A stretch of 64,000 nucleotides of DNA, taken from Acarospora socialis. Taxonomy: Eukaryota; Ascomycota; Lecanoromycetes; Acarosporales; Acarosporaceae. The position numbers were made by a program, and so were the translations under genes. Location: the NCBI GenBank assembly GCA_025617375.2, contig JAMYGW020000008.1:992001-1056000 (forward strand), given 5' to 3'. This document shows positions 1 to 11,010 of this stretch, in pieces (the first letter of the stretch is position 1; each line of letters opens with the position of its first letter). The notes below the pieces were generated by a model. That model was not told where the DNA came from, did no database searches, and worked only from the letters and a program-made list of their open reading frames with translations.

Positions 1-1576
1 TCGACCTCACGTACAGAGGCGTCACAGCCGCCATCCGGCACAAGAACCTTGAATTCTGGGAGTGGCTCTTCTCCAATTTTGGGACGGCCGGGTCTCCATA
101 CACAGTCGAGGCGCAAGTCGGTCCTCAACGTTTCATCTTCACCGCCGAGCCAGAGAACATCAAAGCCATCTTGGCCACTCAGTTCGAGGACTATGGCAAG
201 GGCCAGCCGTTTCACGAAGACTGGAAGGACTTTCTGGGAGACAGTATCTTCACGACGGATGGAGAGCAGTGGCACGACAGTCGGTCGTTGATTCGGCCGC
301 AGTTTATCAAGGACCGGGTTAGCGATTTGGCTATCTTCGAGAAGCATGTCAATGTGCTGTTGGGATTGATGGGCGGAAAGGGACAGGAGATTGATGTGTC
401 GGCACTGTTCTTCAGGTCTGCCCTATCTCGGACACAATTTAACATCACGGCTTGGTAAACTAATGCGATGTCTGACCAGATACACATTAGATGCAGCCAC
501 CGACTTTCTACTCGGGACTAGCGTCGACAGCCTCCACAACTCCCAAGCCGAGTTCGCTGAAGCCTTTGCCGAAGTGCAACGGGTGCAAAGCATCATCGCC
601 CGAGCCGGGTAAGCCGACCTCCTCCTCCATACACCCGTCCATAACACCCCCTAACCTCACCCTCAGCAGACCCATGAACCGCTTCGTCCCCCGCCGCAGC
701 TTCAACGCCAACCTCAAGATCCTCAACTCCTTTGTGAACCCGTACATCGAGCGCGCCCTGCGCCTATCTCCTGACGAGCTGGAAAAGAAAGCCAAGTCCG
801 ACTCCGGCTACACCTTCCTGCACGCGCTCGCCCGCTTCACGCGCGACCGGACCGTCATCCGCGACCAGCTCGTCGCCGTCCTGCTGGCGGGGCGCGACAC
901 CACCGCCGCCACCCTCTCCTGGCTCTTCTACGAGCTCTCGCGCCACCCTGCCATCGTCGCGCGCCTCCGCGCCGAAATCACCGCCCACCTCGGCCCGCAC
1001 CGCCGCGCCCCGACTTACACCGACCTCAAATCCATGCGCTTCCTGCAAAACACCCTCAACGAGACCCTGCGTCTGTACCCGGCCGTCCCCTTCAACGTCC
1101 GCATGTCGCTCAGAGACACCACCCTCCCCCGCGGCGGCGGCCCGCACGGTGCCGGCCCCGTCGGCATCCTCGCCGACACCGCCATCGGCTACTCCACCCT
1201 CGTCATGCACCGCCGCCGCGACCTCTACCCTCCCCCCTCCGCCGCCTTCCCGGACGTCATGGACTTCGCGCCCCACCGCTGGGATAGCTGGACGCCGCGC
1301 AGCTGGCAGTATATTCCGTTCAATGGCGGCCCGCGGATCTGTATCGGCCAGCAGTTTGCGTTGGCGGAGATGGGGTATACGGTCGTGAGGATCCTGCAGC
1401 GGTTTGAGCGCGTCGAAAGGCGCTGGGGGGACGGGGAGCAGTTTTTGAAGGCGGAGATTGTGCTGCAGCCGGGGGCGGGGGTTAGGGTGGGGTTTTGGGA
1501 GGCGGATGGGGTAAGGGATGGCGAGGGGGAGGGGGTGGGAGTGGGGGGAGTGGAGGGGTGCGGGGAGAAGCCGTGA
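1..1576 (+). CDS. Cytochrome P450, CYP52-like (5' end outside window)
   Basis: Haem-thiolate monooxygenase of the CYP52/CYP539 kind; family members hydroxylate the terminal carbon of alkanes and fatty acids at the ER. Exons 3..416, 481..608 and 667..1576 (reading frame begins at base 3) give about 483 residues. Visible landmarks are the I-helix oxygen-binding motif AGRDTTAA, the K-helix ETLR, the stretch GYSTLVMHRRRDLYPP and the haem loop FNGGPRICIGQQFA with its cysteine ligand. Family members are about 520 residues, so only the N-terminal membrane anchor (roughly 40-60 residues) is missing. The second intron ends in a tandem acceptor CAGCAG; both choices keep frame. The last ~25 residues are Gly/Glu/Val repeats not expected of the family. 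The substrate is inferred from family only. No partner genes flank it to suggest a cluster. Confidence 0.9.
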
Positions 1577-2270
1577 GTGAGGTGAAGCTTGATTTCTTGG
1601 GGTTGGGTTTGGGAATTGGGAAACGGTCCGGGGCAAATCATTGGGTTGGAAATTCCTTGCTCGTTTTCCATATCTGAACGATATACTGTATAGTCTCGCC
1701 ATGGCACCATTTCACATACCTCTGATAACCTTGAAGCTTACTTTATCCGCATACCATACACTCCTTACTGGTACCACCATGCTCGCAAAGAGATGTCTTT
1801 GTTGGTCTTGCGGTGTGGCTTAACTGCCAGCACACAAATGGATGGGTCAGATATGATGGATAGCGAGACCGGGATTGAAGCTTGGGCTGAGCGAGTAAAC
1901 GAGGGCCGGAGAGCTGGCTTGATGTGTTGAGGCTAGTTTCGGCAGGTCAGGTCACTGGATACAAAGGTCAAACGTACGTGGTCAGAGTGGTTCTAGTGTT
2001 TGGCCATTGCGTATGCTCTATCCTAGCGAATCCTCTTTCCTGCTCAAGCCGAGCGACCTCTATTCAAACAACATTACTACTTACGCATTACCATTACCGA
2101 CCCGCTAAACGAACGCTCGATAGAAGTCCGTGGCGAAAGAGACGAAAAAGACAAAGCTGCGCTGCGTTGCGTTGTGAATCCGTATCGTTCATCATCTCGT
2201 CATCACCTTAGCCAACTGAAGAAGTTCTGCAAAAGCACGCGACGAAAGCCGCCACTCTTGCTCGTCGTCC
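1577..2270. other. Convergent spacer between P450 and GH20 genes
   Basis: Both flanking genes point into this 0.7-kb stretch, so it should hold two 3' UTRs and terminators. I see no convincing coding exon, RNA gene or repeat in it. Confidence 0.6.
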
Positions 2271-4110
2271 CTAAAGCGCGCAACCGCCTTCATTCTGCAG
2301 ACACCAAGCCATCTGTACCGGCCCTGCTCCGATCCCCTGCAGAACCAGCCTCTCCCGCTGCTCCGCCAATCTCCGCGTGGCATTGGCGACAGGCCTCGTG
2401 TTCCCATCCGCGTCTTTGCTGCCGCTCCAGAGGACTTCGGCCGCGGCGGCGGCACGAGGCCAGAGCCTGTCGTCCAGGTTGACGGGATCCGTCTGCTCGG
2501 TCCACAGATGCACTTCGCCACCGACGACCAGATGCGCGAGATCGGCGGGGATGCCGGACAGGATGTCGTAGGTATAGATCTGGCGCCAGTTTTTGACGGG
2601 AGTGCAGTAGTCCGAGTAGGGTGCGGCGATGACGTTCGATCCTGGAGCGGGGTCGACCCATTGTCCGAAGCCACAGTCGAGATACCAGTTCTTGTAGTTG
2701 CCCGCGAGAGCTTTGAAGCCTTTTTGGACGGCTTGGAGGAGGGTGTTGTCGCTGCGCCAGGTTTGGATGAGAACGTCTGGTCCGATGGTGAGGTTCCAGT
2801 CAAGCAGCATCTCCTCCCACATGATCGGGGTGGCGCCTCCCGCGCGGATCTTGTCGTGGACCCTGGAGACGAATGTCTGGAGGAGCGGCTGGATGATAGA
2901 ACTATCGTTGGATCGCACGGTTTCGTCAAAGATGTAGGCGTTCGCATTCAATTCGTCGCCACCGCAGTGGAAGTATGAGGAGTATGGAGTCGTGCGAGGC
3001 AGAAGATCGGATAAGAGTGTATCGACGAAGCTGGACACAGCCGACGAGTTTAATTTCAGCTGGCCAGACGGTGGTTCGACAGCATATTTCACCCATTTGG
3101 GCTGTTCATCATAAGCGGTAATGAGCTCGGGGTAGGCGTTTGCAACGGATGCAGTGTGACCAGGCATGTCGACCTCGAGGTACACAATGACGCCGCGGAA
3201 GAGACCACGAGATTGTACGTCTTGAAGGTGCTGTACGGTCCATATTTGGTCAGGGTGGTAGCTACCTTTGGCTGCTAGCTCTGGTAAAGAAGGTATCTCA
3301 AGGGGCCAGGACTGTGCGTCTGTGGCGTGGAGATGCAAGCGGTTGAACTTGTTGGAGGCCAAGGCATCGATAGTACGATTGATATCCGCCGGCGAGAAGA
3401 AGTTTCTGGATATATCCAGGTTTAGACCCCGATGGTGGAAGCTGGGGTAGTCGGAAATCTCCACGGGGGCAAGAGGCGTGTATACTCCTGCAGTTGAGTC
3501 GGAGTGTTTGTAGAACAGTTGAGATAGAGTCTCGAGAGCGTGCAAGGCTCCGAGGTAGGAAATGGCGGTGATGGTGACATCGCCATTCTCCAAGAGACTA
3601 ACAGTGTACGACTCGTCAATGTCATCAGCATGGCTGGCGGACTGCCAAGAATGAGCGGACGTGTTCTGCTGGATTAAGATACTCTTGATAAAGGTTTTAG
3701 AAGCGTCTGCTGGCGGCTCGAACAATGAACCACGCGGATGAAACTTCCAGGGAGTAAACTGGTCTCTAAGAATAGACTCCTTCACACGCGCGATGGCGGC
3801 TTCAAGTACGACCTCGTCAATGGAAGGAGTGGTCTCCTGGCGGTGCGTGCGTCCCATCCAGTCCCTACCATGGAAAGATCAGTCAATCGAGCCAAGCATA
3901 GTCCTTGGCAGGTGCTACCTACTTGACAGATTGCACAAGCGTTTGATACATCGACGCGTGAGTTGTGCTCTTAGAGCTTGGCTGAACATAGAAACTGACA
4001 TCTGCAGACAGCCATAGGACCGAATTGCCATGCGTATAATGTTGTGGAATGGGCCACAAGGCTGTGATGGAGAGAGCGAGCGAGGTTATGATGAAGGATA
4101 TCTTTATCAT
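2271..4110 (-). CDS. Secreted beta-N-acetylhexosaminidase, GH20
   Basis: Exo-acting enzyme that removes terminal GlcNAc/GalNAc from chitin oligomers and glycans, outside the cell or in the vacuole. Two exons: 3923..4110 and 2271..3864 on the complement, separated by a 58-nt intron; 593 residues, normal for fungal HexA-type enzymes. The ATG at 4110 opens a hydrophobic signal peptide (MIKISFIITSLALSITALWP). The catalytic Asp-Glu pair sits in HCGGDELN near residue 360. Other GH20 landmarks are RGLNLDISRNFF, LEVDMPGHT, PIMWEEMLLDW, IQTWRSDN and the C-terminal GGEVHLWTEQ followed by a Trp-containing box. Several N-x-S/T sites are present. Chitin turnover during hyphal growth is the usual role; extracellular action is inferred from the leader. 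Confidence 0.93.
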
Positions 4111-5077
4111 GATACTTGTTTGTGCAACCACAGCTATTTAACTAAAGATGCACTTTGTAAAAGATGCGATGCAAGCTGTAGGTCGCGCTCGAGAGTAAGT
4201 GGTAAGTGTTGCAAAGTGAACAATGGATCAGAATCTCTGCCAACGAACTAATAGATTTATAGTGCGAGGGCGCCAAAAGTATCTCCACCTCACCTCGCCC
4301 TAAGCCCTGCTGTTTCAAGCTCCAATCCAGATGCACTACCTAAACTCTACCTTATTCGATCGACGTGACAACACAGACGAGGCACACACATACCGCAATT
4401 GGGAAGGAATGAGACATTCGCTACCTAGGTAGGATTGCCCCACAGACTACTCCGTATCTCAGCTGGATCTGGATAGCGAATCGATAGAATGCTCTGGACC
4501 GTGCAAAAGACTCTCCATCCGCGCCCTCGGAGGAAGCATTAAGGTAAGATAGTGGGGGTACGGCAGCGGTCATGCAGCGAAGATTCCCATACGGAGTAGA
4601 GAGCTTGGACATGCAGGTAAGGTATATGCGCACTTCGTATGTACATGTATATGAAGATTGTCTTGCAGCTCCCAATCATCAATCATCAAGCTAGGTAGAG
4701 TGGTAGGTGGCTCCTGCTGGCCGAAACCAATGAGGCTCTGTCATATCAAGAGAAGGTGCAAGTGTGGGGTTGAAGTGCAAAGGCCCCCTAACACGGGTCT
4801 GCCTGGAGCTAGTTCCGCTTACATAAGGTAGGTCAAGCATTGTGGCTAGAATTGCGTACAATACCTACCTTACCTTACCTTTCAACGTCGTACCGAATAC
4901 CCACGCTCCAACACTCTACCTACCACCCCTCAGTCGGAGACACAAAGTTTGACAGAAGCTCGACTTGAGCGATTACCTTGGTTGCCATCCACATCGACCT
5001 GATTCCTCCCCCCTGTGATCATCCGCCATCACTTTACTTCAACCTCTTCCTCAGCCACAATCCGCGACTCATCCACC
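4111..5077. promoter_or_regulatory. Divergent promoter region GH20 / NAB2
   Basis: A 0.97-kb non-coding stretch between two outward-facing starts. It contains several CCTACC/GGTAGG-type words, for example around 4426-4436 and 4860-4880, but no coding exon or RNA gene I can support. Confidence 0.45.
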
Positions 5078-6796
5078 ATGGCCGTCCAGGTCACTCTCAA
5101 CACGCCACTCGCAGAGGCCCTCAATAACGTTGTTCAGCCTAAGCTGGTGGAAGTGGGATGGAGCATGGGCGGAGCTGACGACTCGGCGCTATCCGAGTAC
5201 ATTATCCTCATGCTGGTGAATGGCAAGACGCAAGATCAGATCGCCTCCGAGCTTTCCAACGACTTACTCAACTTGGGACCCGATGACTCAGGGGCGATAG
5301 ACTTTTCTCGGTGGTTATTCGAACAGGTGGAGGTTCTCGACAAGCAGATCAATGAAGGATCGGCGACACAGGCTTCTGCGCCTACGATGCAGACGGAGGC
5401 TCAGGCACCAAATGCTCATACCGGACAACCAGGGTCGAAAGGTTCACGGAGGGGTAGTAGGCAATCAGGTAGCGCGGGGGATGAGGACGCCGAAATGGGC
5501 GATGTGGTGGACGGGCCACAGGAGGGCAGCATGTATGTAGAATCGCACATCTCAGCTGTTACGGAACCTCCTACTGATGGATAAAACTGCAGCCCTACAG
5601 GTCCGAAGGCAATGCGTAACGGTGGACGCGGCAACAATAAGCGACTCATCGGTCAGCTTTCCAAAGCTATGGATCGGTCGCAAGACGCCGTCCTCCACCG
5701 TGTACGACCTCAACATGGCACCGAGCGGATAAACAGTCACAATCGACAACCACCAAAAGGCCCGCGTAATGCTATAAACCCCCACACGCGAATGCCAAAC
5801 GGAAGACCGATGGGAATGCCGAATGGAGGGATGCCAAACGGGGGTCCTGCCGGTGCGTTGATGCAGATGACGCCACAACAGCAAATGCAACTATTCGCAA
5901 TGTACGAGGAACAGGCACGGATGATGTCGCAAATACTTTCACCGCAGCAACAGCAGATGTTCATGCCCGGCATGACTCAACCCGCGATCAATCCTGCGTT
6001 TCAAAATGGCTTTCCACCGCAGCAACCCCCCGGAAGGTCCCTCTTCGAGCGGATTGAGGGCAAGCCTCAGAGACAGCACAACAACACCAATAGGAGATAT
6101 CAGCAGCAAAACGGAGCCGGTCTCCATAATCGGGACCGACCAGATATTGCGATGGACGCAGCGCCACCGCAAGCACAAGCCGACGATGAAGTATCGTCAT
6201 CGATGGAAGTTGAAAGTTCGCAAAAAACATCCAGCGAACCGAATCCAGACACCATCTGCAAATTTAACCTCACATGTACGAGGAAAGACTGTCCATTCGC
6301 ACATCAGTCCCCTGCTGCGCCTCCAGGGACTACGGTTGACGTCACGGACCACTGCCCGTTTGGCGCCGCCTGCAAAAATAAGAAGTGTGTTGGTCGCCAT
6401 CCATCCCCCGCTCAGAAAGCCAACCACCAATCTGAGCAAGACTGCAAATTCTTTCCCAATTGCACAAATCCGGCGTGCCCTTTTCGACACCCCACAACAC
6501 CAATGTGCCGGAACGGCGCCGACTGTATACGGCCTGATTGCAAGTTCACGCACGTCAGAATTCCGTGTCGTTTTAACCCTTGTTTGAATCCAAGCTGTCC
6601 GTACAAACACGCCGAAGGTCAGAAGAGGGGGAAGTTCGACGACAAGGTTTGGGTTGCTGACGACGGAAAGGAGGATGAGCATGTTAGTAAGAGAAAGTTC
6701 GTCGCTGACGACGGCGCGGAGGAAGAACTGATCGTGCCTGGGGCCATTGCCGGTTCCAGCCAGCCATCCAGCCTCGGTGCCGATCTCGTTACTTAA
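5078..6796 (+). CDS. NAB2: Nuclear poly(A)-RNA-binding CCCH zinc-finger protein (Nab2-like)
   Basis: Binds poly(A) tails in the nucleus and links poly(A) length control to mRNA export. Exons 5078..5532 and 5593..6796 (60-nt intron) encode 552 residues. The start ATG has a good context (CACCATGG). The N-terminus has the PWI-like Nab2 fold region (about residues 1-95, containing YIILMLVNGKTQDQIASEL). A Gln/Met/Gly/Arg-rich middle follows, and then tandem CCCH fingers between about residues 374 and 492, seen as CKFNLTCTRKDCPFAH, CPFGAACKNKKCVGRH, CKFFPNCTNPACPFRH, CRNGADCIRPDCKFTH and CRFNPCLNPSCPYKH. The acceptor at 5592 was chosen because the nearer CAG at 5600 breaks the frame. Yeast Nab2 has seven fingers; I count five clear ones, as in the human orthologue ZC3H14. 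Confidence 0.9.
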
Positions 6797-7225
6797 ATCG
6801 TTAAAGTTAAAGAGCCGTCTAGGACTTAGACTCTGGGGTGAGTCAGATGTGCGGCGTTCTTTATCAGGGTTTTCTGGTCGTTGTACGATATTTGGTGTGC
6901 TTGATTCGATCATTTAGCATCGGGTGTGATGGTGCAGCGTAGTGTTATAAGGTGCAATATAGAACTGTCGTCTTGGCCTTGGGCATTCAGGTTCAGATAC
7001 TTTAATAGTAACTATATTTCAGACATTTCTATAACCCTAAGCAGCTCTCCCAAACGCGCTCATGGGTTGAAATGGCATCGTCTCTCTTCACATGAGCGCA
7101 CTACATCCGGGCTCGGATTATCATTTGTCCGTCATCCCAATGTATACAATCGACCTTTGAATGACGATCGAGAAGAGATGGCTCATGGCTGGGAAGCGAG
7201 ATAAGGGTCATAGATCCTTGCAGCC
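6797..7225. other. Spacer NAB2 to HEM14
   Basis: About 430 bp holding the NAB2 3' end and the HEM14 promoter. No additional exon, RNA gene or repeat recognised. Confidence 0.5.
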
Positions 7226-9076
7226 ATGCGTTTGCGGAGTACTGAAACTACGGTGGATCTCCTGTTGAGACATTGCTATCTAGGGCCGCGGTACCCAAGC
7301 ATACAACGACACCGTCGATACTCCTCCACACCCCCACCCGTACCGCGAAATCATGAGGTCAAGGACGTTGCAGTGCTTGGCGGAGGCATCACTGGCCTCG
7401 CGAGCGCATACTACCTGTCTCAGGAGCTTCCCGATGCAAAAATCACTCTGTACGAAGGTAGCCCTAGGCTTGGTGGTTGGCTACAATCAAGAAACATTGA
7501 TGTTGGCAATGGGCAGGTAGTCTTTGAGCAGGGTCCACGGACCTTACGGCCAGCAACTCCCAGTGGTTACCTCACATTAGATTTAGTATGGAGGGTGGTT
7601 CCTTTTATCTCGGAGTCTCGCTGATCACACGTACTAGGTTCACCAGCTTGGGTTGACAGATGACTTACTCGCGACTTCCAGAACCGCTGATGCGTCCAAG
7701 AACCGCTTCATTTACTATCCTGATCACCTCGTTCGCATGCCTGGTCCTGGCACCAATCTCTTAAGCCAGTGTTATAGCTTCATAACCGAGCCGCTCTGGA
7801 GAGGTATACACGTCAACCTGATCCCGGAGTTCTTTCAACCACCCAGACCCTCAAGTCTTCCGGACGAGTCCGTCGGTTCCTTCATCTCGAGACGCGTGGG
7901 TGCAAACTTGGCGAATAATATTGTCTCAGCAGTGTTTCATGGCATATACGCTGGTGATGTTTGGCAACTAAGTATGAAAAGCATTCAGCCGATGCTCTGG
8001 TTTATGGAGCGACGTCATGGGAGCCTCACAAACGCGTTGATCGAACTTTGGAAGAACAAAACAAGATTTGTACAGCCTTCCGATATTGAATTAACCACCG
8101 AGTTAATGGCGAAGGCAAGTATGAAGTCACTGCGACCAGTTATAGAAGGTTCTAGTGTCTATACTTTCAAACGGGGGCTCGGGCAGTTGGCGGACCAGCT
8201 GCAGGCTAAGTTAAGGACGACAAAAAACGTACACTTTAAAATGAACGCTTTCGTCAACAAGGTTGCGCATGACGAGAGAAGTGGTGGCTTGAATGTGAGT
8301 GCCTTCCTCAGCACCCAGTGAACAGCCGCTGAAGGACGCACCTACAGGTAAGGATAAAAAAGCCATCGTCACCAGCCCGGTCTCCAGACGGTCAAGGACA
8401 CACCCACACTCATGTGATTTCAACGCTATCATCGAGAAGAGTGGCGACTATCTGCGATCCCATCGTCCGACCCTTTGTTTTTACACATTCCGTCACCGTG
8501 ATGGTCGTCAACCTGTTTTTCAGAAATCCCAATCTATTGTCCGTCCACGGTTTCGGTTACCTAATACCACGCTCGATTCCCTTCGAACAAAACCCCGAGC
8601 GTGCCCTCGGCGTAGTCTTTGACTCTGACGCAACAATCGGTCAAGATGCCGTACCAGGCACGAAATTGACAGTCATGCTTGGCGGACACTGGTGGGACGG
8701 ATGGAAGTCATACCCAGATGAGGACGAAGGAGCGCACATGGCCCTGAACATCCTCCGCAGGCATCTGAATATCACCGAGACACCCGCTGCCATCCATGTC
8801 GGATTACAGAAAGAATGCATCCCGCAGTACACGGTGGGGCACGAGAAAAGGATGGGGGATGCCAGCAGAGAATTGCAAAGAAATTTCAAAGGCAGGTTAC
8901 GGGTTGCGGGTAATTCATATACGGGCGTTGGATTGAATGATTGCGTCAGGGCGGCGAGGGATGTGGTTAAAAGGTTGGTGGCTGCGGATGGGCGGTTTGA
9001 TACGGGTTTAGAGTCCTTTACGCAAGAGAAGACTTGGGCTATGCTGAAAGCCAAGCCTGTTCCAGTGCCGTCATAG
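7226..9076 (+). CDS. HEM14: Protoporphyrinogen oxidase, mitochondrial
   Basis: Oxidises protoporphyrinogen IX to protoporphyrin IX with FAD and O2, the penultimate step of haem synthesis, at the inner mitochondrial membrane. The Arg-rich N-terminus lacks acidic residues until the mature domain, fitting a mitochondrial presequence. The FAD-binding motif is VAVLGGGITGLASAYYL at about residues 48-64. Later landmarks are VSAVFHGIYAGD, VYTFKRGLGQLAD, VHGFGYLIPRS, ERALGVVFDSD, TVMLGGHWWDG and the C-terminal GNSYTGVGLNDCVRAA. Exons 7226..7585 and 7638..8294, then best guess 8326..8347 and 8388..9076, giving 575 residues, normal for the family. The region 8295-8387 is uncertain: the best solution uses a 31-nt and a 40-nt intron around a 22-nt exon. 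The exons on both sides are clear. Confidence 0.9.
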
Positions 9077-9580
9077 AATAGGCTTATACTTTTATCTGCT
9101 CAACGAAGAGTCTCGTGGCGGTCGCTTCTCAACATGGGACGTAGTTCGAGCTGCTGATAGGGCTCCTAATGAGACGCAACGCTGACCCTACCACACAGCG
9201 GATGATCTTGCCTCTAGACTTTAGACTGCGATCGAATTGAGATTACGTGTCTCTACCTATCAGTGCTTTGTATTGATATCTACTGCATCTAGAGCTACTT
9301 CAGACTCCCGGTTCACCCAAGTCATGCGAAGTCAGGTTGCGTGGTTGTCATAGAACATGAGTGGACTCATGACATCGGACCTCCACATGATAAACCAGGA
9401 ACGAGTGATCAGACAGTGAGTGATACAATAGTTGCGTTGATGGAACTCATCGAGCTTGCTCGTCTCATCATGCACGTCGTACGGCACTCTAACTTCCAGC
9501 TTCCCCTGAATCTGCGAACGCCGATACTACTGGTGACCTTTATCCTCCCAAGCCCAACGCCCGAGACTGCAGCCAGATAT
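9077..9580. other. Convergent spacer HEM14 / PYM
   Basis: Roughly 500 bp between two converging genes; expected to hold their 3' UTRs. Nothing else recognised. Confidence 0.5.
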
Positions 9581-10216
9581 CTATGCTTTCGCCTTCGGCT
9601 CTCCCTCCGGATCAAACCCCAAAGTATCCAGCTGCCGAATCAGCTCGTTGATCTTAATGACCTTCTCGAACTGCTCCGGGAGTAGATTCTCGCCCTTCTC
9701 TCCTTTCTCCCGCAACTCTCTCGCCTGGCGCAACTTCTTCTTCAGCGTCCGGGCCTGCTTCTCCCTTTCCGCCTGCGGGTCAAGCTCCGCCTCCTCGACT
9801 TTACCCAAGGCTCGCCAATTCTCTTTCGCCAACGCACCAGCCACGCTTCCTGACTTCTCGCCGGACCCGTTGCCCTTGACCTCCGGGCTGCTCGTTTCTT
9901 TCCCCTCATCCGCCCCTTTCGCTTTCTTGCGCGCTTCTCTCCGCTTCGCGTTCTTGTTGCTCGCTCGCCCGTCGCCTGCTCCCTTGTCTTCCTCTACCGC
10001 AGCCGCTCCTGGGACGCCCCCGCCGCCTCTCGTCTTCCATGCCTCGGCTGTCCGGTTCTTGTACACTTCCACGTCTTCCGGCGGCTTGTAGCCGGGCCGG
10101 ATCTTGATCTCTTTCCGCTTCGTGCCGTCTGAGCGGGTGGAAGATGGGATGTGGCGTTCTCCGGTCTCTGACGTGATGATGCCGGATTTGGTGGAGGTAT
10201 CTGCGGCGGGAGACAT
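9581..10216 (-). CDS. Partner of Y14 and Mago (PYM/WIBG) homologue
   Basis: PYM binds the Mago-Y14 dimer and the ribosome and strips exon junction complexes from translated mRNAs in the cytoplasm. The single exon encodes 211 residues. The N-terminal Mago/Y14-binding motif is visible as SGIITSETGERHIPSSTRSD followed by GTKRKEIKIRPGYKPPEDVEVYKNR (about residues 9-55), matching the family pattern of a Gly-Ile start, an RxIPxTxRxDGTxRK-like core and PPEDVxxY. The rest is Lys/Glu/Ala-rich and probably helical, ending in an EQFEKVIKINELIRQLDTLGF segment. The ATG at 10216 was chosen because it places the conserved motif at the extreme N-terminus, as in the family; an upstream in-frame extension would not fit. 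Its presence in an intron-rich genome is consistent with an active EJC. Confidence 0.85.
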   Translation of the reverse strand: MSPAADTSTKSGIITSETGERHIPSSTRSDGTKRKEIKIRPGYKPPEDVEVYKNRTAEAWKTRGGGGVPGAAAVEEDKGAGDGRASNKNAKRREARKKAKGADEGKETSSPEVKGNGSGEKSGSVAGALAKENWRALGKVEEAELDPQAEREKQARTLKKKLRQARELREKGEKGENLLPEQFEKVIKINELIRQLDTLGFDPEGEPKAKA

Positions 10217-10576
10217 GGTGGGGAATGTTGGGTGTTGACAGTGGGACAAGCAGCGTTGAATTGGCAATGGGACAGTTGAAGGGATAGAAGTGGTCGGGTT
10301 CAGGGAACAACAAAGATTGCCCTGGCACCTGTTTCTGACTTCCAACCCATGTTTCGTTTTGGAACGACAGGACGATAATGCTGGTAAGGAAAAATTCAAT
10401 GTTAATGGTAAGAGTGTTAAAGTCGGGAAGGCGCGCAGGCTTAGTCATATTCAGAGAAGCACTGTGAGCCAACGGCATGTCCCGTGAAGGACTCCCCGTG
10501 GCCGAACATCACCGTCGTATCTTCCCTGCCGATATTATCAAGTCACCAATACCGGGCTGCGTCCGCAACTGTCAAC
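10217..10576. promoter_or_regulatory. Short divergent promoter PYM / QCR9
   Basis: A 360-bp interval separates the two outward-facing start codons, so both promoters and 5' UTRs must lie here. No individual element could be assigned. Confidence 0.5.
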
Positions 10577-11010
10577 ATGGCGAGTGTCAGTTTGTCCACT
10601 GCTACTTATCATTCTTAGCTAACTCTTCGTGATTGTAGTTAATGTCTGGTCTCTACAAGCACGTCTCTCCGACACCAATTGCGCCCTTCTCCGATTCACC
10701 CTTGCTAACGCTCAGGACAGCTCTATCTTCCGGAGGAATTATGTCTTTCTCGGCGCAGTCTTTGTGTCAGCATTTGCGTTTGAGATGTGAGTGTTGTCGG
10801 TGTCGTCGTGGGAGCCTCTGCAAGCTGGCCTCTTGACTTACAAAACTCGTTCATTTAGAGCATTCGACGCTGGCACCGACAAGGTCTGGGATACGATCAA
10901 TAAGGGTGTACGTGGCATTTACGGTCCAATAGCTCGGAATTGAGGTGGCTAATCTCTTGATACAGCGTCAATGGAAGGATATCCGGCACAAGTACATCGA
11001 GCAGGAATAA
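10577..11010 (+). CDS. QCR9: Cytochrome bc1 complex subunit 9
   Basis: Small single-pass subunit of respiratory complex III in the inner mitochondrial membrane. Five exons (10577..10585, 10639..10662, 10716..10786, 10859..10907, 10966..11010) encode only 65 residues. The protein reads MASLMSGLYKHDSSIFRRN, then the membrane segment YVFLGAVFVSAFAFEIAFD, then the strongly conserved tail KVWDTINKGRQWKDIRHKYIEQE, which is the UcrQ/QCR9 signature. Two introns contain GCTAAC branch-point-like words. The ATG at 10577 with a 9-nt first exon is preferred because it stays in phase. A start at the ATG inside exon 2 (10642) would lose only four residues and cannot be excluded. Confidence 0.88.

Noticed and set aside
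764-1702. 312-codon open frame on the complement of the P450
   Set aside because: Arg/Ala/Gly-rich antisense shadow of a high-GC gene; the + strand encodes clear P450 motifs.
5533-5607. Alternative splice of NAB2 using the donor at 5537 or the acceptor at 5600
   Set aside because: Both break the reading frame before the conserved second exon.
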